Origin: Mycobacteriales bacterium
Lineage (GTDB): Bacteria > Actinomycetota > Actinomycetes > Mycobacteriales > SCTD01
Length of the DNA: 64,000 nt
Assembly (NCBI GenBank): GCA_030697205.1
Contig: JAUYQP010000042.1
Location: 1-64,000 of the forward strand
Reading direction: 5' to 3'
Shown here piece by piece: positions 8,838 through 16,586 of the stretch (the stretch's first letter is position 1; every line of letters starts with the position of its first letter). A program made the position numbers and the translations under genes. The notes beneath the pieces are model-generated. The model did no database searches and was not told the origin of the DNA. It saw nothing but the letters and a program-made list of their open reading frames with translations.

Positions 8838-11111
8838 CTAGAGCTTCTCCACCGGCGCGTAGCGCAGGAGCAGCCACTTCGCGCCCGTCCCGGCGCCGAA
8901 GTCGACCTCGGCCTGCATCGAGTCGCCGGCTCCGCGCAGCGCCGTGACGGTGCCGAGCCCGAAGGTGTCGTGGGTGACGCGGTCGCCGACGTCCAGCGCC
9001 GGGATCGGCCGCAGGCCCGGGCCGGCGGTGCGACCGCGCGGCGTGCCCATCACCCGTGAGGCCACCGCCGCCATCGCCGGGGCCTGCGCGATGGTCGACT
9101 CCGCGCGCTGCCACTCGACGAGCGCGGCCGGCACCTCGTCGAGGAACCGCGACGCGGGGTTGTAGCGGGTCTGTCCCCACATCGAGCGGGTGGCGGAGCG
9201 CGAGAGGTAGAGCCGCTCGCGCGCGCGGGTGATCCCGACGTACGCCAGCCGTCGCTCCTCCTGCAGCTCGCGCTCGTCGCCGAAGACGCGCTCGTGCGGG
9301 AAGACCCCGTCCTCGAGCCCGGTGAGGAAGACGACGGGGTACTCCAGGCCCTTGGCGGCGTGCAGCGTCATGAGCGTGACGACGCCGTCCCCCTCGCCGG
9401 GGACCGTGTCGGCGTCGGCGACGAGCGAGACCTGCTCGAGGAACTCCTGCACCCCGCCGTCGGGCACCCGCTCGGAGAACTCGCGGGCCACCCCGACGAG
9501 CTCGGAGAGGTTCTCCACCCGCGACTCGTCCTGCGGGTCGACCGACGCGGCGAGCTCGCCGAGGTAGCCGCTGCGGTCGAGCACCGCCTCGAGCACCTCC
9601 GCGGGAGGCATGCCGCCGACCACCAGGGTCCGCAGCTCCTCCATGAGGTCGGCGAAGGCGGTCACCGCGGAGGCGGAGCGGGTCGCGATGCCCGGGACCT
9701 CCTCGCAGCGGGTCAGCGCCTCGTGGAAGCCGATCCGCTCACGGGCCGCGAAGGCGTCGAGGCAGGCCTCGGCGCGGTCGCCGATCCCGCGGCGCGGGGT
9801 GTTGATGATGCGCCGCAGCGACACGACGTCGGCCGGGTTGGCCAGGACGCGGAGGTAGGCCAGGGCGTCCTTGACCTCCTTGCGCTCGTAGAAGCGGACG
9901 CCCCCCACCACGCGGTAGGGCAGGCCCACCCGGATGAAGACCTCCTCGAAGGACCGCGACTGCGCGTTGGTGCGGTAGAAGACCGCGACCTGCGAGGGCT
10001 TGACCTGGTGGTCGTCGGTGAGCCGGTCGACCTCGCCCGCGACGAAGGCGGCCTCGTCGTGCTCGTTGTCCGCGACGTAACCGACGATGCGCTCACCGTC
10101 ACCGGAGTCGGTCCACAGCCGCTTGTCCTTGCGGTCGGGGTTCTTCGCGATGACCGCGTTGGCCGCCGAGAGGATGGTCTGCGTGGAGCGGTAGTTCTGC
10201 TCGAGCAGCACGACGCGGGCGTCGGCGTAGTCCTTCTCGAAGTCCATGATGTTGCGGATGTCGGCGCCCCGGAAGGCGTAGATCGACTGGTCGGCGTCAC
10301 CGACGACGCACAGCTCGGCCGCCCCGAGGTCACCGACCGGCGAGGTCAGCTCACGGACCAGGGTGTACTGCGCGTGGTTGGTGTCCTGGTACTCGTCGAC
10401 GAGGACGTGACGGAAGCGCCGTCGGTAGTGCTCGGCCACGTCGGGGAAGGCCTGCAGCAGCGACACCGTCGTCATGATGAGGTCGTCGAAGTCCATCGCG
10501 TTGGCCTGCCGCAGCCGCGCCTGGTAGCTCGCGTAGACCTCCGCCACCTGCTTCTGCACGACGTTGTCGGCCCGGTCGCGGGCGGTCTCCCAGTCGACCA
10601 GCTCGTTCTTGAGGTCACTGACCTGGTTGCTCAGCTGGCGCGCCGGGAAGCGCTTCGGGTCGAGGTCGAGGTCGCGGCAGACCAGCGTCATGAGGCGCTG
10701 CGAGTCGGACTGGTCGTAGATCGAGAACGACTGCGTGAAGCCGAGCTTCTTGGCCTCGGCGCGCAGGATCCGCACGCACGCGGAGTGGAACGTCGACACC
10801 CACATCGCGAAGGAGCGGCGGCCGACCAGGCCCGAGACCCGCTCCTTCATCTCGCCCGCGGCCTTGTTGGTGAAGGTGATGGCGAGCACCTCGCCGGGCT
10901 GCACCCCGCGGGCGGCCAGCAGGTAGGCGATGCGGGTCGTCAGCACCTTCGTCTTGCCCGAGCCGGCACCGGCGACGACGAGCAGCGGGCTGCCCTCGTG
11001 GACGACGGCCTCGCGCTGCTGCGGGTTGAGGCCCTCCAGCAGGCGGTCGACGGACGGGCCTGCCGGAGCCAGCACGGCAGGTGCGAAGTCGTCGTACGGC
11101 AGGGTGCTCAC
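8838..11111 (-). CDS. pcrA: ATP-dependent DNA helicase PcrA/UvrD
   Basis: An SF1A 3'-5' helicase of 757 residues that acts in nucleotide-excision repair and in clearing replication and recombination blocks. It shows Walker A AGAGSGKT, DEYQDTN (motif II), QNYRST, TLHAAKGLEYPVVF and the YVGITRARERL motif near the end, with all helicase motifs in order. The last 60 residues form the usual Tudor-like C-terminal domain. The GTG at 11111 is chosen because AGGATGGGGG lies upstream at the right distance; an ATG at 11120 and a GTG at 11147 in the same frame lack a good site. Its stop lies 3 nt from the stop of the M23 gene. Confidence 0.96.
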   Translation of the reverse strand: MSTLPYDDFAPAVLAPAGPSVDRLLEGLNPQQREAVVHEGSPLLVVAGAGSGKTKVLTTRIAYLLAARGVQPGEVLAITFTNKAAGEMKERVSGLVGRRSFAMWVSTFHSACVRILRAEAKKLGFTQSFSIYDQSDSQRLMTLVCRDLDLDPKRFPARQLSNQVSDLKNELVDWETARDRADNVVQKQVAEVYASYQARLRQANAMDFDDLIMTTVSLLQAFPDVAEHYRRRFRHVLVDEYQDTNHAQYTLVRELTSPVGDLGAAELCVVGDADQSIYAFRGADIRNIMDFEKDYADARVVLLEQNYRSTQTILSAANAVIAKNPDRKDKRLWTDSGDGERIVGYVADNEHDEAAFVAGEVDRLTDDHQVKPSQVAVFYRTNAQSRSFEEVFIRVGLPYRVVGGVRFYERKEVKDALAYLRVLANPADVVSLRRIINTPRRGIGDRAEACLDAFAARERIGFHEALTRCEEVPGIATRSASAVTAFADLMEELRTLVVGGMPPAEVLEAVLDRSGYLGELAASVDPQDESRVENLSELVGVAREFSERVPDGGVQEFLEQVSLVADADTVPGEGDGVVTLMTLHAAKGLEYPVVFLTGLEDGVFPHERVFGDERELQEERRLAYVGITRARERLYLSRSATRSMWGQTRYNPASRFLDEVPAALVEWQRAESTIAQAPAMAAVASRVMGTPRGRTAGPGLRPIPALDVGDRVTHDTFGLGTVTALRGAGDSMQAEVDFGAGTGAKWLLLRYAPVEKL

Positions 11112-11194
11112 TGCCCCCATCCTAGGTCGCAGGTACGACGGGAGCACGGCCGTCCACAGGCGTTCCTGAGACCTGCACCTGCTACTGTATGCAC

Positions 11195-11449
11195 ATGTCT
11201 CGGCTGACGCACCGGCTGCAGGTGCTGCTCGACGACGACCGCCTGCGCCGGCTCGAGGAGGCCGCAGCCAAGCGGGGCACCTCGGTGGCCACGATCGTGC
11301 GCGAGGCCATCGACGACAAGCTGCCCGCCGGCGACGACGCCCGACGCGCTGCAGCGAGGTACCTCCTGGCGGCGCCGCCCATCGACATCGGCTCCGAGGA
11401 GGACCTCAAGGCGGAGATCGTCTCGTCACTGGACCGGTTCCAGCCCTGA
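11195..11449 (+). CDS. Ribbon-helix-helix antitoxin, VapB type
   Basis: A protein of about 84 residues. The first 45 have a short beta strand (HRLQVLLDD) and two helices with RGTSVATIVREAI, the CopG/Arc ribbon-helix-helix pattern for DNA binding. The C-terminal part should wrap the toxin. A TACTGT hexamer ends 6 nt before the ATG at 11195, which would start a leaderless mRNA there; an in-frame ATG at 11189 is the alternative. The TGA overlaps the ATG of the PIN-domain gene (TGATG), the usual coupling of a toxin-antitoxin pair. Confidence 0.85.
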   Translation: MSRLTHRLQVLLDDDRLRRLEEAAAKRGTSVATIVREAIDDKLPAGDDARRAAARYLLAAPPIDIGSEEDLKAEIVSSLDRFQP

Positions 11450-11877
11450 TGCGGCTGCTCCTCGACACCCCCGTCCTCCTCTACGCCCGGGGCGGGGAGC
11501 ACCCGCTGCGCCAGCCGTGCCAGCAGCTCCTGCAGCAGGTCTCAGCGGGGTTGTTCCTGCCCGAGTGCAGCGTCGAGCTGGTGCAGGAGTTCGCCCACGT
11601 GCTGCTGCGCCGAGGCGTCCCGCCGAGGACGGTGGCGCGCGACGCGCGGGCCGTGCAGACGGCGTGCCGGGTGCACTCCTTCGACGAGGTGGTCCTCGAC
11701 GCGGCGCTCGACCTGGTCGCGCGCGGTGGCGCCCTCGGGATGCGCGACGCCGTCCACGCGGCCACCGCGCTCGTGCACGGGCTCGACGCCGTCGTGACGA
11801 CCGACCGGGCGTTTGCCGCCGTGCCCCGACTCAAGGTGCTCACCCCCGCCCAGGCCTGCGACGCGCTCGGCGCCTGA
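11449..11877 (+). CDS. PIN-domain ribonuclease toxin, VapC type
   Basis: A 142-residue PIN nuclease. The acidic active site is visible: Asp6 in LLLDTPVLLYA, a Glu in VELVQEF near residue 43, Asp in GMRDAVHAA near 99 and Asp in VVTTDRAF near 117. VapC toxins cut tRNA or rRNA to stop translation when the labile antitoxin is lost. The ATG overlaps the antitoxin stop. No inverted repeats or integrase lie beside this pair, so mobility is not shown. Confidence 0.9.
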   Translation: MRLLLDTPVLLYARGGEHPLRQPCQQLLQQVSAGLFLPECSVELVQEFAHVLLRRGVPPRTVARDARAVQTACRVHSFDEVVLDAALDLVARGGALGMRDAVHAATALVHGLDAVVTTDRAFAAVPRLKVLTPAQACDALGA

Positions 11878-11890
11878 GAGGATGCCGCGC

Positions 11891-12607
11891 ATGACCTCTC
11901 CTGACCCCACGGTCGAGCGCGCGCTCGTGATCACCGCCCACCCCGACGACGTCGACTTCGGCGCCGCCGGCACGATCGCGGCCTGGACCGCGCAGGGCAT
12001 CGAGGTGACCTACTGCGTGATCACCGACGGCGACGCCGGCGGCTTCGACCCGGCGGTGCCGCGCAGCGAGATCGGCGGGATCCGCCAGGCCGAGCAGCGC
12101 GCGGCCGCGAAGGAGGTCGGCGTCGAGGACGTCGTCTTCCTCGGCTACCCCGACGGTCGGCTCTACGTCACCCACGAGCTGCGCCGCGACGTCAGCCGCG
12201 TCATCCGCCAGAAGCGCCCACAGCGGGTGCTCACGCAGTCCCCGGAGCGCAACTGGGAGCGGATCTACGCGAGCCACCCCGACCACCTGGTGGCCGGCGA
12301 GGTCGCGATGTGCGCGGTCTACCCCGACGCCCGCAACCCTTTCGCCCACACCGACCTCACCGAGGAGGCCTGGACCGTCGACGAGGTCTGGATCATGGCG
12401 AGCGGCGACCCGAGCGCGACGACCTTCATCGACGTCACCGACACCTTCGACCGCAAGGTCGAGGCGCTGCGCGCCCACGTCAGCCAGACCTCGCACATGG
12501 ACGACCTCTCCGCCCGGATCCGGATGTGGGCGACGGTGACCGCCGAGAAGGCCGGCTTCGAGACCGGGCGGCTCGCCGAGGGCTTCCGCGTGGTCGACAC
12601 CCGGTGA
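11891..12607 (+). CDS. PIG-L family deacetylase (LmbE-like)
   Basis: A 238-residue zinc-dependent amide hydrolase of the LmbE/PIG-L group. ITAHPDDVDFGAAG supplies the AHPDD zinc/catalytic motif near residue 15, and ASHPDHLVAGE the second zinc histidine. Actinobacterial members remove acetyl groups from GlcNAc-inositol in mycothiol synthesis (MshB) or cut mycothiol conjugates (Mca). This one is shorter and closer to the general deacetylases, so I do not give it either role. The start at 11891 has a GAGAGGA site. It overlaps the next gene by 4 nt (GTGA) and heads a three-gene operon. Confidence 0.85.
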   Translation: MTSPDPTVERALVITAHPDDVDFGAAGTIAAWTAQGIEVTYCVITDGDAGGFDPAVPRSEIGGIRQAEQRAAAKEVGVEDVVFLGYPDGRLYVTHELRRDVSRVIRQKRPQRVLTQSPERNWERIYASHPDHLVAGEVAMCAVYPDARNPFAHTDLTEEAWTVDEVWIMASGDPSATTFIDVTDTFDRKVEALRAHVSQTSHMDDLSARIRMWATVTAEKAGFETGRLAEGFRVVDTR

Positions 12608-13023
12608 CCGCCCACGAGGCGGTCCGCACCCTGCACGGGCTCTACACCGAGGCGATGGACGCCGCCGACTGGTCCGCGGTCGGCGAGCTCTTCGCTCGCG
12701 GCCGTCTCACCGGCCCCGACGGCGCGACCGTGGCCGAGGGCGCCGCGGGCGTGCACGGCCTCTACTCCTCGATGGTCCGCCTCCACGACGGGTCCCCGCG
12801 CACCCGCCACGTCACGGCCAACGCCGTCATCGAGGCCGACGGCGACACCGCGACGAGCCGGTCGGCCTTCGTCGTCCACCAGCAGCTCGAGGGCGGCCCG
12901 CTGCAGGCGCTCTGCGCCGGCCGCTACCTCGACCGCTTCGCCTGCACCGACGGCACGTGGTACTTCGTCGAGCGGCAGTTCTTCCTCGACCAGGTCGGCG
13001 ACCTGTCCGGGCACCTGACATGA
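12604..13023 (+). CDS. SnoaL/NTF2-like protein
   Basis: A 139-residue protein with the cone-shaped NTF2-like fold pattern: an N-terminal helix pair (YTEAMDAADWSAVGELFARG), then strands ending in WYFVERQFFLD. Members act as small-molecule hydratases, isomerases or dehydratases, or only bind ligands. No catalytic set can be claimed from sequence. The GTG at 12604 overlaps the upstream TGA and its own TGA overlaps the next ATG, so it is made together with the PIG-L deacetylase and the SDR. Confidence 0.7.
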   Translation: MTAHEAVRTLHGLYTEAMDAADWSAVGELFARGRLTGPDGATVAEGAAGVHGLYSSMVRLHDGSPRTRHVTANAVIEADGDTATSRSAFVVHQQLEGGPLQALCAGRYLDRFACTDGTWYFVERQFFLDQVGDLSGHLT

Positions 13024-13733
13024 GCCGCTTCACGGGCAAGGTCGCCCTGGTCACCGGCGCGGCCAGCGGCATCGGGGCGGCAACCGCAGCGCTGTTCGCG
13101 CGCGAGGGCGCGACCGTGGTCGGCTGGGACCTCGCAGACGCAGAGGGCGTACGCCGCGTCGACGTCACCGACAGCGCTGCGGCCGCCGACGCGGTGCGCG
13201 AGACCGTGCGCGAGCACGGCCGGCTCGACGTCGTGACCAACGTCGCCGGCATGGTCCGGATGCTCAAGGTCGACGACCTCGACCTCGCGCTGTGGCAGCA
13301 GCACCTCGCGCTCAACCTCACCGCGCCGTTCGTCATCACCCAGGCCGCCCTGCCCGCCCTGCGCGAGAGCAAGGGCTGCGTCGTCAACGTCGCGAGCATC
13401 GCCGGCTTGCGCGGCCAGGCCTACACCGCGGCCTACTGCGCAAGCAAGGGCGGCCTCGTGCAGCTCACCAAGTCGATGGCGCTGGAGCTGGCCGCCGATG
13501 GCGTGCGCATCAACGCGGTCTGCCCCGGTGGCGTCGACACCCCGCTGCTGCGCGAGGTCGCGAAGACCTGGCCCGACGACCTGGACCAGGGGCTGCTCGC
13601 CCGGACCTTCTCGGTCATGCCCGGCCTCACCCAGGCCGACGAGGTTGCCCAAGCCGTGGCCTACCTCGCCTCCGACGCGGCCCGCAGCATCACCGGCACG
13701 GCGCTGGTCATCGACCGCGGCTCGGTCTGCTAG
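13020..13733 (+). CDS. Short-chain dehydrogenase/reductase
   Basis: A 237-residue classical SDR. TGAASGIGAA is the NAD(P)-binding glycine motif. NVASIAGLRG gives the active-site serine, and the AAYCASKGG stretch the YxxxK pair. The usual NNAG is replaced by NVAG. PGGVDTPLL and a C-terminal GTALVIDRG complete the family pattern. An Asp (GWDLAD) after the second strand suggests NAD over NADP. It ends the PIG-L/SnoaL/SDR operon. The product and substrate of the operon are unknown. The stop shares CTAG with the convergent gene at 13730. Confidence 0.88.
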   Translation: MSRFTGKVALVTGAASGIGAATAALFAREGATVVGWDLADAEGVRRVDVTDSAAAADAVRETVREHGRLDVVTNVAGMVRMLKVDDLDLALWQQHLALNLTAPFVITQAALPALRESKGCVVNVASIAGLRGQAYTAAYCASKGGLVQLTKSMALELAADGVRINAVCPGGVDTPLLREVAKTWPDDLDQGLLARTFSVMPGLTQADEVAQAVAYLASDAARSITGTALVIDRGSVC

Positions 13734-14170
13734 CGGACCCTCGCCCACGGGGTCACGACCTGGCCGTGCTCCTCCACCGCTGCGCACGGCGCGTCGACGA
13801 CGACGCGGACGCCCTCGACGTCGAGCTCGGTCGGGCCGCGCACCCCCTTGGGCACCGCCAGCGACGCGGTGACCCGACCGGCGGCGTCGGTGACCTTGCG
13901 GTCGTAGGCGCCCCAGCCGTCACCGGTGAGCCCGACGAAGACCTCGACGTCGGAGGCGGCCAGCTCCGCGGGAGTGCCAGCGCCCCGGACGACGTCGACC
14001 ACCAACGAGACGGCGCGGCCGCTGCGCAGCGACGGCGGAGGTCCGGCGAAGCGCACCGTCAGCGTCTCGAGCTGGACGACGTCGCAGCGAGCAGCAGACG
14101 CGGTCCCGGGGACGAGCGCGCCCGCGAGCAGGGCGAGGCACGTCGTACGACGCACGACTCTGCTGGGCAT
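13730..14170 (-). CDS. Small exported beta-rich protein of unknown function
   Basis: A 146-residue protein with a clear signal peptide (MPSRVVRRTT then LALLAGALVPGTASA). The mature part has an Ig-like run of strands (SGRAVSLVVDV, AYDRKVTDAAGRVTASLAV) typical of bacterial Ig-like adhesive or structural domains. Two cysteines (ARCDVV near the mature start and APCAAV near the end) could form a disulfide. No enzyme motif is seen. The stop codon shares CTAG with the convergent SDR. The multi-pass membrane protein at 14205-14531 lies just upstream on the same strand. Confidence 0.65.
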   Translation of the reverse strand: MPSRVVRRTTCLALLAGALVPGTASAARCDVVQLETLTVRFAGPPPSLRSGRAVSLVVDVVRGAGTPAELAASDVEVFVGLTGDGWGAYDRKVTDAAGRVTASLAVPKGVRGPTELDVEGVRVVVDAPCAAVEEHGQVVTPWARVR

Positions 14171-14204
14171 GCCTCGTTGTTCGACGTCGGTCGCCCGTGC
14201 CCTG

Positions 14205-14531
14205 CTACTCGTGGCGACCGGCACGGCCGCCGACCAGCTGCTCCGTGCCCTCGAGCAGCCAGAGCACGCCGGGGGCCGCCCAGGTGAGGACCACCGGCAG
14301 CAGCCCCACCGGCCACGGAAGCCCCGTCTTCGCGACCAGGGCGTAGGTGGCGAGCAGGCCGAGCGGTGCGGTCGCGAGCGTGACGGCGCCCCACCGGGTC
14401 GCGGAGAAGCCGCGCCGCTCCGCCATGCCGACAGCCACGACGAACGGCACGACGGTGAGGCCGGCGACGGCAAGGAGCAGCACAGCGACGATCGCGGTGA
14501 AGGCGGTCGCGGACGCGAGCAGGTCGAGCAC
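14205..14531 (-). CDS. Small polytopic membrane protein
   Basis: A 108-residue protein with three hydrophobic segments: about residues 6-35, 47-67 and 71-93. Short basic loops separate them. A GTG start at 14531 has an AGGGTGG site upstream. No family is recognised. It may be co-transcribed with the exported protein at 13730-14170, 34 nt downstream, and is divergent from the M28 peptidase at 14634. Confidence 0.6.
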   Translation of the reverse strand: MLDLLASATAFTAIVAVLLLAVAGLTVVPFVVAVGMAERRGFSATRWGAVTLATAPLGLLATYALVAKTGLPWPVGLLPVVLTWAAPGVLWLLEGTEQLVGGRAGRHE

Positions 14532-14633
14532 GTCGCCACCCTAGGGCTCCCGAGCCGTGACGCACGGCACGGCAGGAGGTGGCGCCGACACGGCGAAGAC
14601 CTCAGGCAAGCCCTCTCCCGTCAGGAGCACGTC

Positions 14634-15587
14634 GTGCGCAGGCAGGTCCTCGCTCTGGTCACCGCCGCCGCGGTGACCGTCCCGCTCGCGCTGTCCGCGA
14701 CCGCCGCGCCGAAGAAGGCCCCGACCTTCCGCGACTACCCCAAGCCCCCGGTCACCGGCAAGCAGATCGCCGACCGGGCGATCTCCTTCAGCGAGGAGTT
14801 CGCGCTGCGGGTGACCGGGACCCCGACGCAGCTGCTCGCCACGGACGACCTCGTCGCGGAGCTGGAGTCGCTCGGCCTGACCGTGCAGGTGGAGACCTAC
14901 AACGGCGTCCTGCAGGCGGTCACCGCGACCAAGAAGGGCACGTCCAAGCCCGACGAGCTCGTCGTCATGGGCGGCCACTTCGACGTGCTGCCCCAGTCGG
15001 TGCAGGGCGTCTACGACAACGGCTCGGGCACAGCGATGGTGCTGGCGCTCGCCCGCTCCTTCGCGAAGGTGAAGACCCAGCGCACGATGGTCTTCAGCCT
15101 CTACAACGGCGAGGAGGAGGGCGCGCTCGCCTCCGAAGAGCAGGCCAAGGCCTACGCCGCCGCCGGCCGCAAGGTGAAGGCCTACCTCGGCTTCGACATG
15201 GTCGGGATCGCCTGGCCGCTCGGCAAAGCCGCGACCGACGACAACTGCCTGTGCATGTGGCGCGGCGCCCGCGACCCGCAGTTCGACCAGCTGCTCGCCG
15301 AGGTCACCCACGGCTTCCTCAAGATGCCCAAGGGCAAGCGCACCGTGAGCATCGAGGGCCGCAACGTCCGCAACAGCGACGAGGCGTCGTGGGCCTCGGC
15401 CGGCTTCCGCACCCTGCGCTGGGCCGGGATGCGCACCGCCTCGGACTACCCGCAGTACCACCTGCCCGAGGACACCGCGGCGACCATCGACGAGGTCGCG
15501 GGCGGGCGCCAGTTCTTCGAAGCCGGCCTGCGCAACACCCTGCTGTCGGCCTACTACACCGCCGCCGCGATCGACTCCGGCCGCTGA
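14634..15587 (+). CDS. Secreted M28 zinc aminopeptidase
   Basis: A 317-residue exported metallopeptidase. A signal peptide (MRRQVLALVTAAAVTVPLALSA) follows a GTG start with AGGAG 6 nt upstream. The M28 metal and catalytic residues are all present: GGHFDV (His, general-base Asp), VYDNGSG (bridging Asp), NGEEEGALAS (Glu pair), GFDMVG (Asp) and QYHLPEDT (His). The protein should release N-terminal amino acids from peptides outside the cell. The TGA at 15585-15587 overlaps the probable CTG start of the next gene, a combination noted separately. Confidence 0.88.
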   Translation: MRRQVLALVTAAAVTVPLALSATAAPKKAPTFRDYPKPPVTGKQIADRAISFSEEFALRVTGTPTQLLATDDLVAELESLGLTVQVETYNGVLQAVTATKKGTSKPDELVVMGGHFDVLPQSVQGVYDNGSGTAMVLALARSFAKVKTQRTMVFSLYNGEEEGALASEEQAKAYAAAGRKVKAYLGFDMVGIAWPLGKAATDDNCLCMWRGARDPQFDQLLAEVTHGFLKMPKGKRTVSIEGRNVRNSDEASWASAGFRTLRWAGMRTASDYPQYHLPEDTAATIDEVAGGRQFFEAGLRNTLLSAYYTAAAIDSGR

Positions 15588-16234
15588 CGACCGCCGCGTC
15601 CCGGCCCGCCGCGGGCGGGGGCCGCTGGGTCACCACCACCCCTGAGCGGTTGGCCCGCTGGCTCGACGGCTTCGCCGAGCGGCACGGCGAGGTGACCGTC
15701 GACGTCGGGCCCTCGGTGGTCCGGCTCACCGCTGCCGACGGGGCGGTCGCCGAGGTCGAGGTCCCCTTCCCACCCCTGGTGGGTGATGCCCTCGCCGACC
15801 TGGTCGCCCACACCACAGAGGTACGACGTACCGGCGTGCTGCTGGTGCGCCTCGGGGGCTACGCCGTCGGCGTCTTCGAGGGCCCGCGCCTGGTCGCGTC
15901 GAAGGTCGGGTCGCGCCAGGTCCACGGCCGGTCCGCCGCCGGCGGCTGGTCGCAGCAGCGCTTCGCCCGCCGCCGCGAGGGGCAGTCGGCGGTCGCCCTG
16001 CAGGCCGCGGCCGACACCGCGGCTCGCGTCCTGCTGCCGCAGCAGCTCGACGGGCTGGTGCTCGGCGGCGACCGCGGCGCCGTCGAGGCGGTGCTCGAGG
16101 ACCGGCGGCTCGCGCCGCTGCGGCCGCTCGTGACGGGCCGGCTGCTCGACGTCCCCGACCCGCGGCTGAAGGTGCTCGAATCCGCGCCGTTTCGCCAGGT
16201 CTGGATCCGCGTGGTCGACCCGCCTGCGGGGTAG
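15584..16234 (+). CDS. acVLRF1-family peptidyl-tRNA hydrolase
   Basis: A protein of about 216 residues of the actinobacterial VLRF1 family. VLRF1/Vms1 proteins release nascent chains from stalled 60S-type ribosome complexes. The central stretch GSRQVHGRSAAGGWSQQRF includes the RSAAGGWSQQRF segment typical of the VLRF1 catalytic loop, including its conserved glutamine, and is followed by ARRREGQ. The frame contains no ATG, GTG or TTG between the upstream end of similarity and GGGRW. The only sensible start is a CTG at 15584, overlapping the M28 TGA as CTGA and giving (M)TTAASRPAAGGGRW. That matches the N-terminal length I expect for the family. Confidence 0.78.
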   Translation: MTTAASRPAAGGGRWVTTTPERLARWLDGFAERHGEVTVDVGPSVVRLTAADGAVAEVEVPFPPLVGDALADLVAHTTEVRRTGVLLVRLGGYAVGVFEGPRLVASKVGSRQVHGRSAAGGWSQQRFARRREGQSAVALQAAADTAARVLLPQQLDGLVLGGDRGAVEAVLEDRRLAPLRPLVTGRLLDVPDPRLKVLESAPFRQVWIRVVDPPAG

Positions 16235-16243
16235 GCCCCCGTC

Positions 16244-16549
16244 GTGACGATCGAGGACACGACCTCCGACCTGGTGCTGCCGACCTTCGCGGTGCTGGCG
16301 CGCTTCCTGCAGCCGGCCGCCACGGCCGACGAGGCGGTGGCTGCCGTGGCGGAGCTGCTGCGCTCCCACGACGAGCCGGTCCACGAGATCTCGGTGGAGC
16401 GACAGGAGACCGAGGGCGAGTGGATGGTCGTCGCCCGCTTCGTGCTCGTGTCGATCGACGCGGGCACGGCGGTCGCGGGGTTGTCCGAGACGCTGACCGC
16501 CACGGGCACGCCGCCCGACGAGGTGTGGGCCGCGCAACAGGTGTCGTGA
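16244..16549 (+). CDS. Conserved small acidic protein of unknown function
   Basis: A 101-residue acidic protein. Two helices (residues 13-25 and 27-45) are followed by strands (VHEISVERQETEGEWMVVARFVL, broken here only for description) and a last helix. It has no cysteines, signal or membrane segment, so it is probably cytoplasmic. The fold pattern resembles small ACT-like or dodecin-like alpha/beta proteins, but I cannot assign it. It follows the acVLRF1 gene by 9 nt and starts with GTG at 16244, so the two are probably co-expressed. Confidence 0.55.
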   Translation: MTIEDTTSDLVLPTFAVLARFLQPAATADEAVAAVAELLRSHDEPVHEISVERQETEGEWMVVARFVLVSIDAGTAVAGLSETLTATGTPPDEVWAAQQVS

Positions 16550-16586
16550 GGCAGGAGCCGCGCCCGCCACGACGAAGTCCTCGGCC

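Noticed and set aside
11189-13733. VapBC as part of a mobile element with the PIG-L operon
   Set aside because: No flanking repeats or composition break were seen around 11189-13733.
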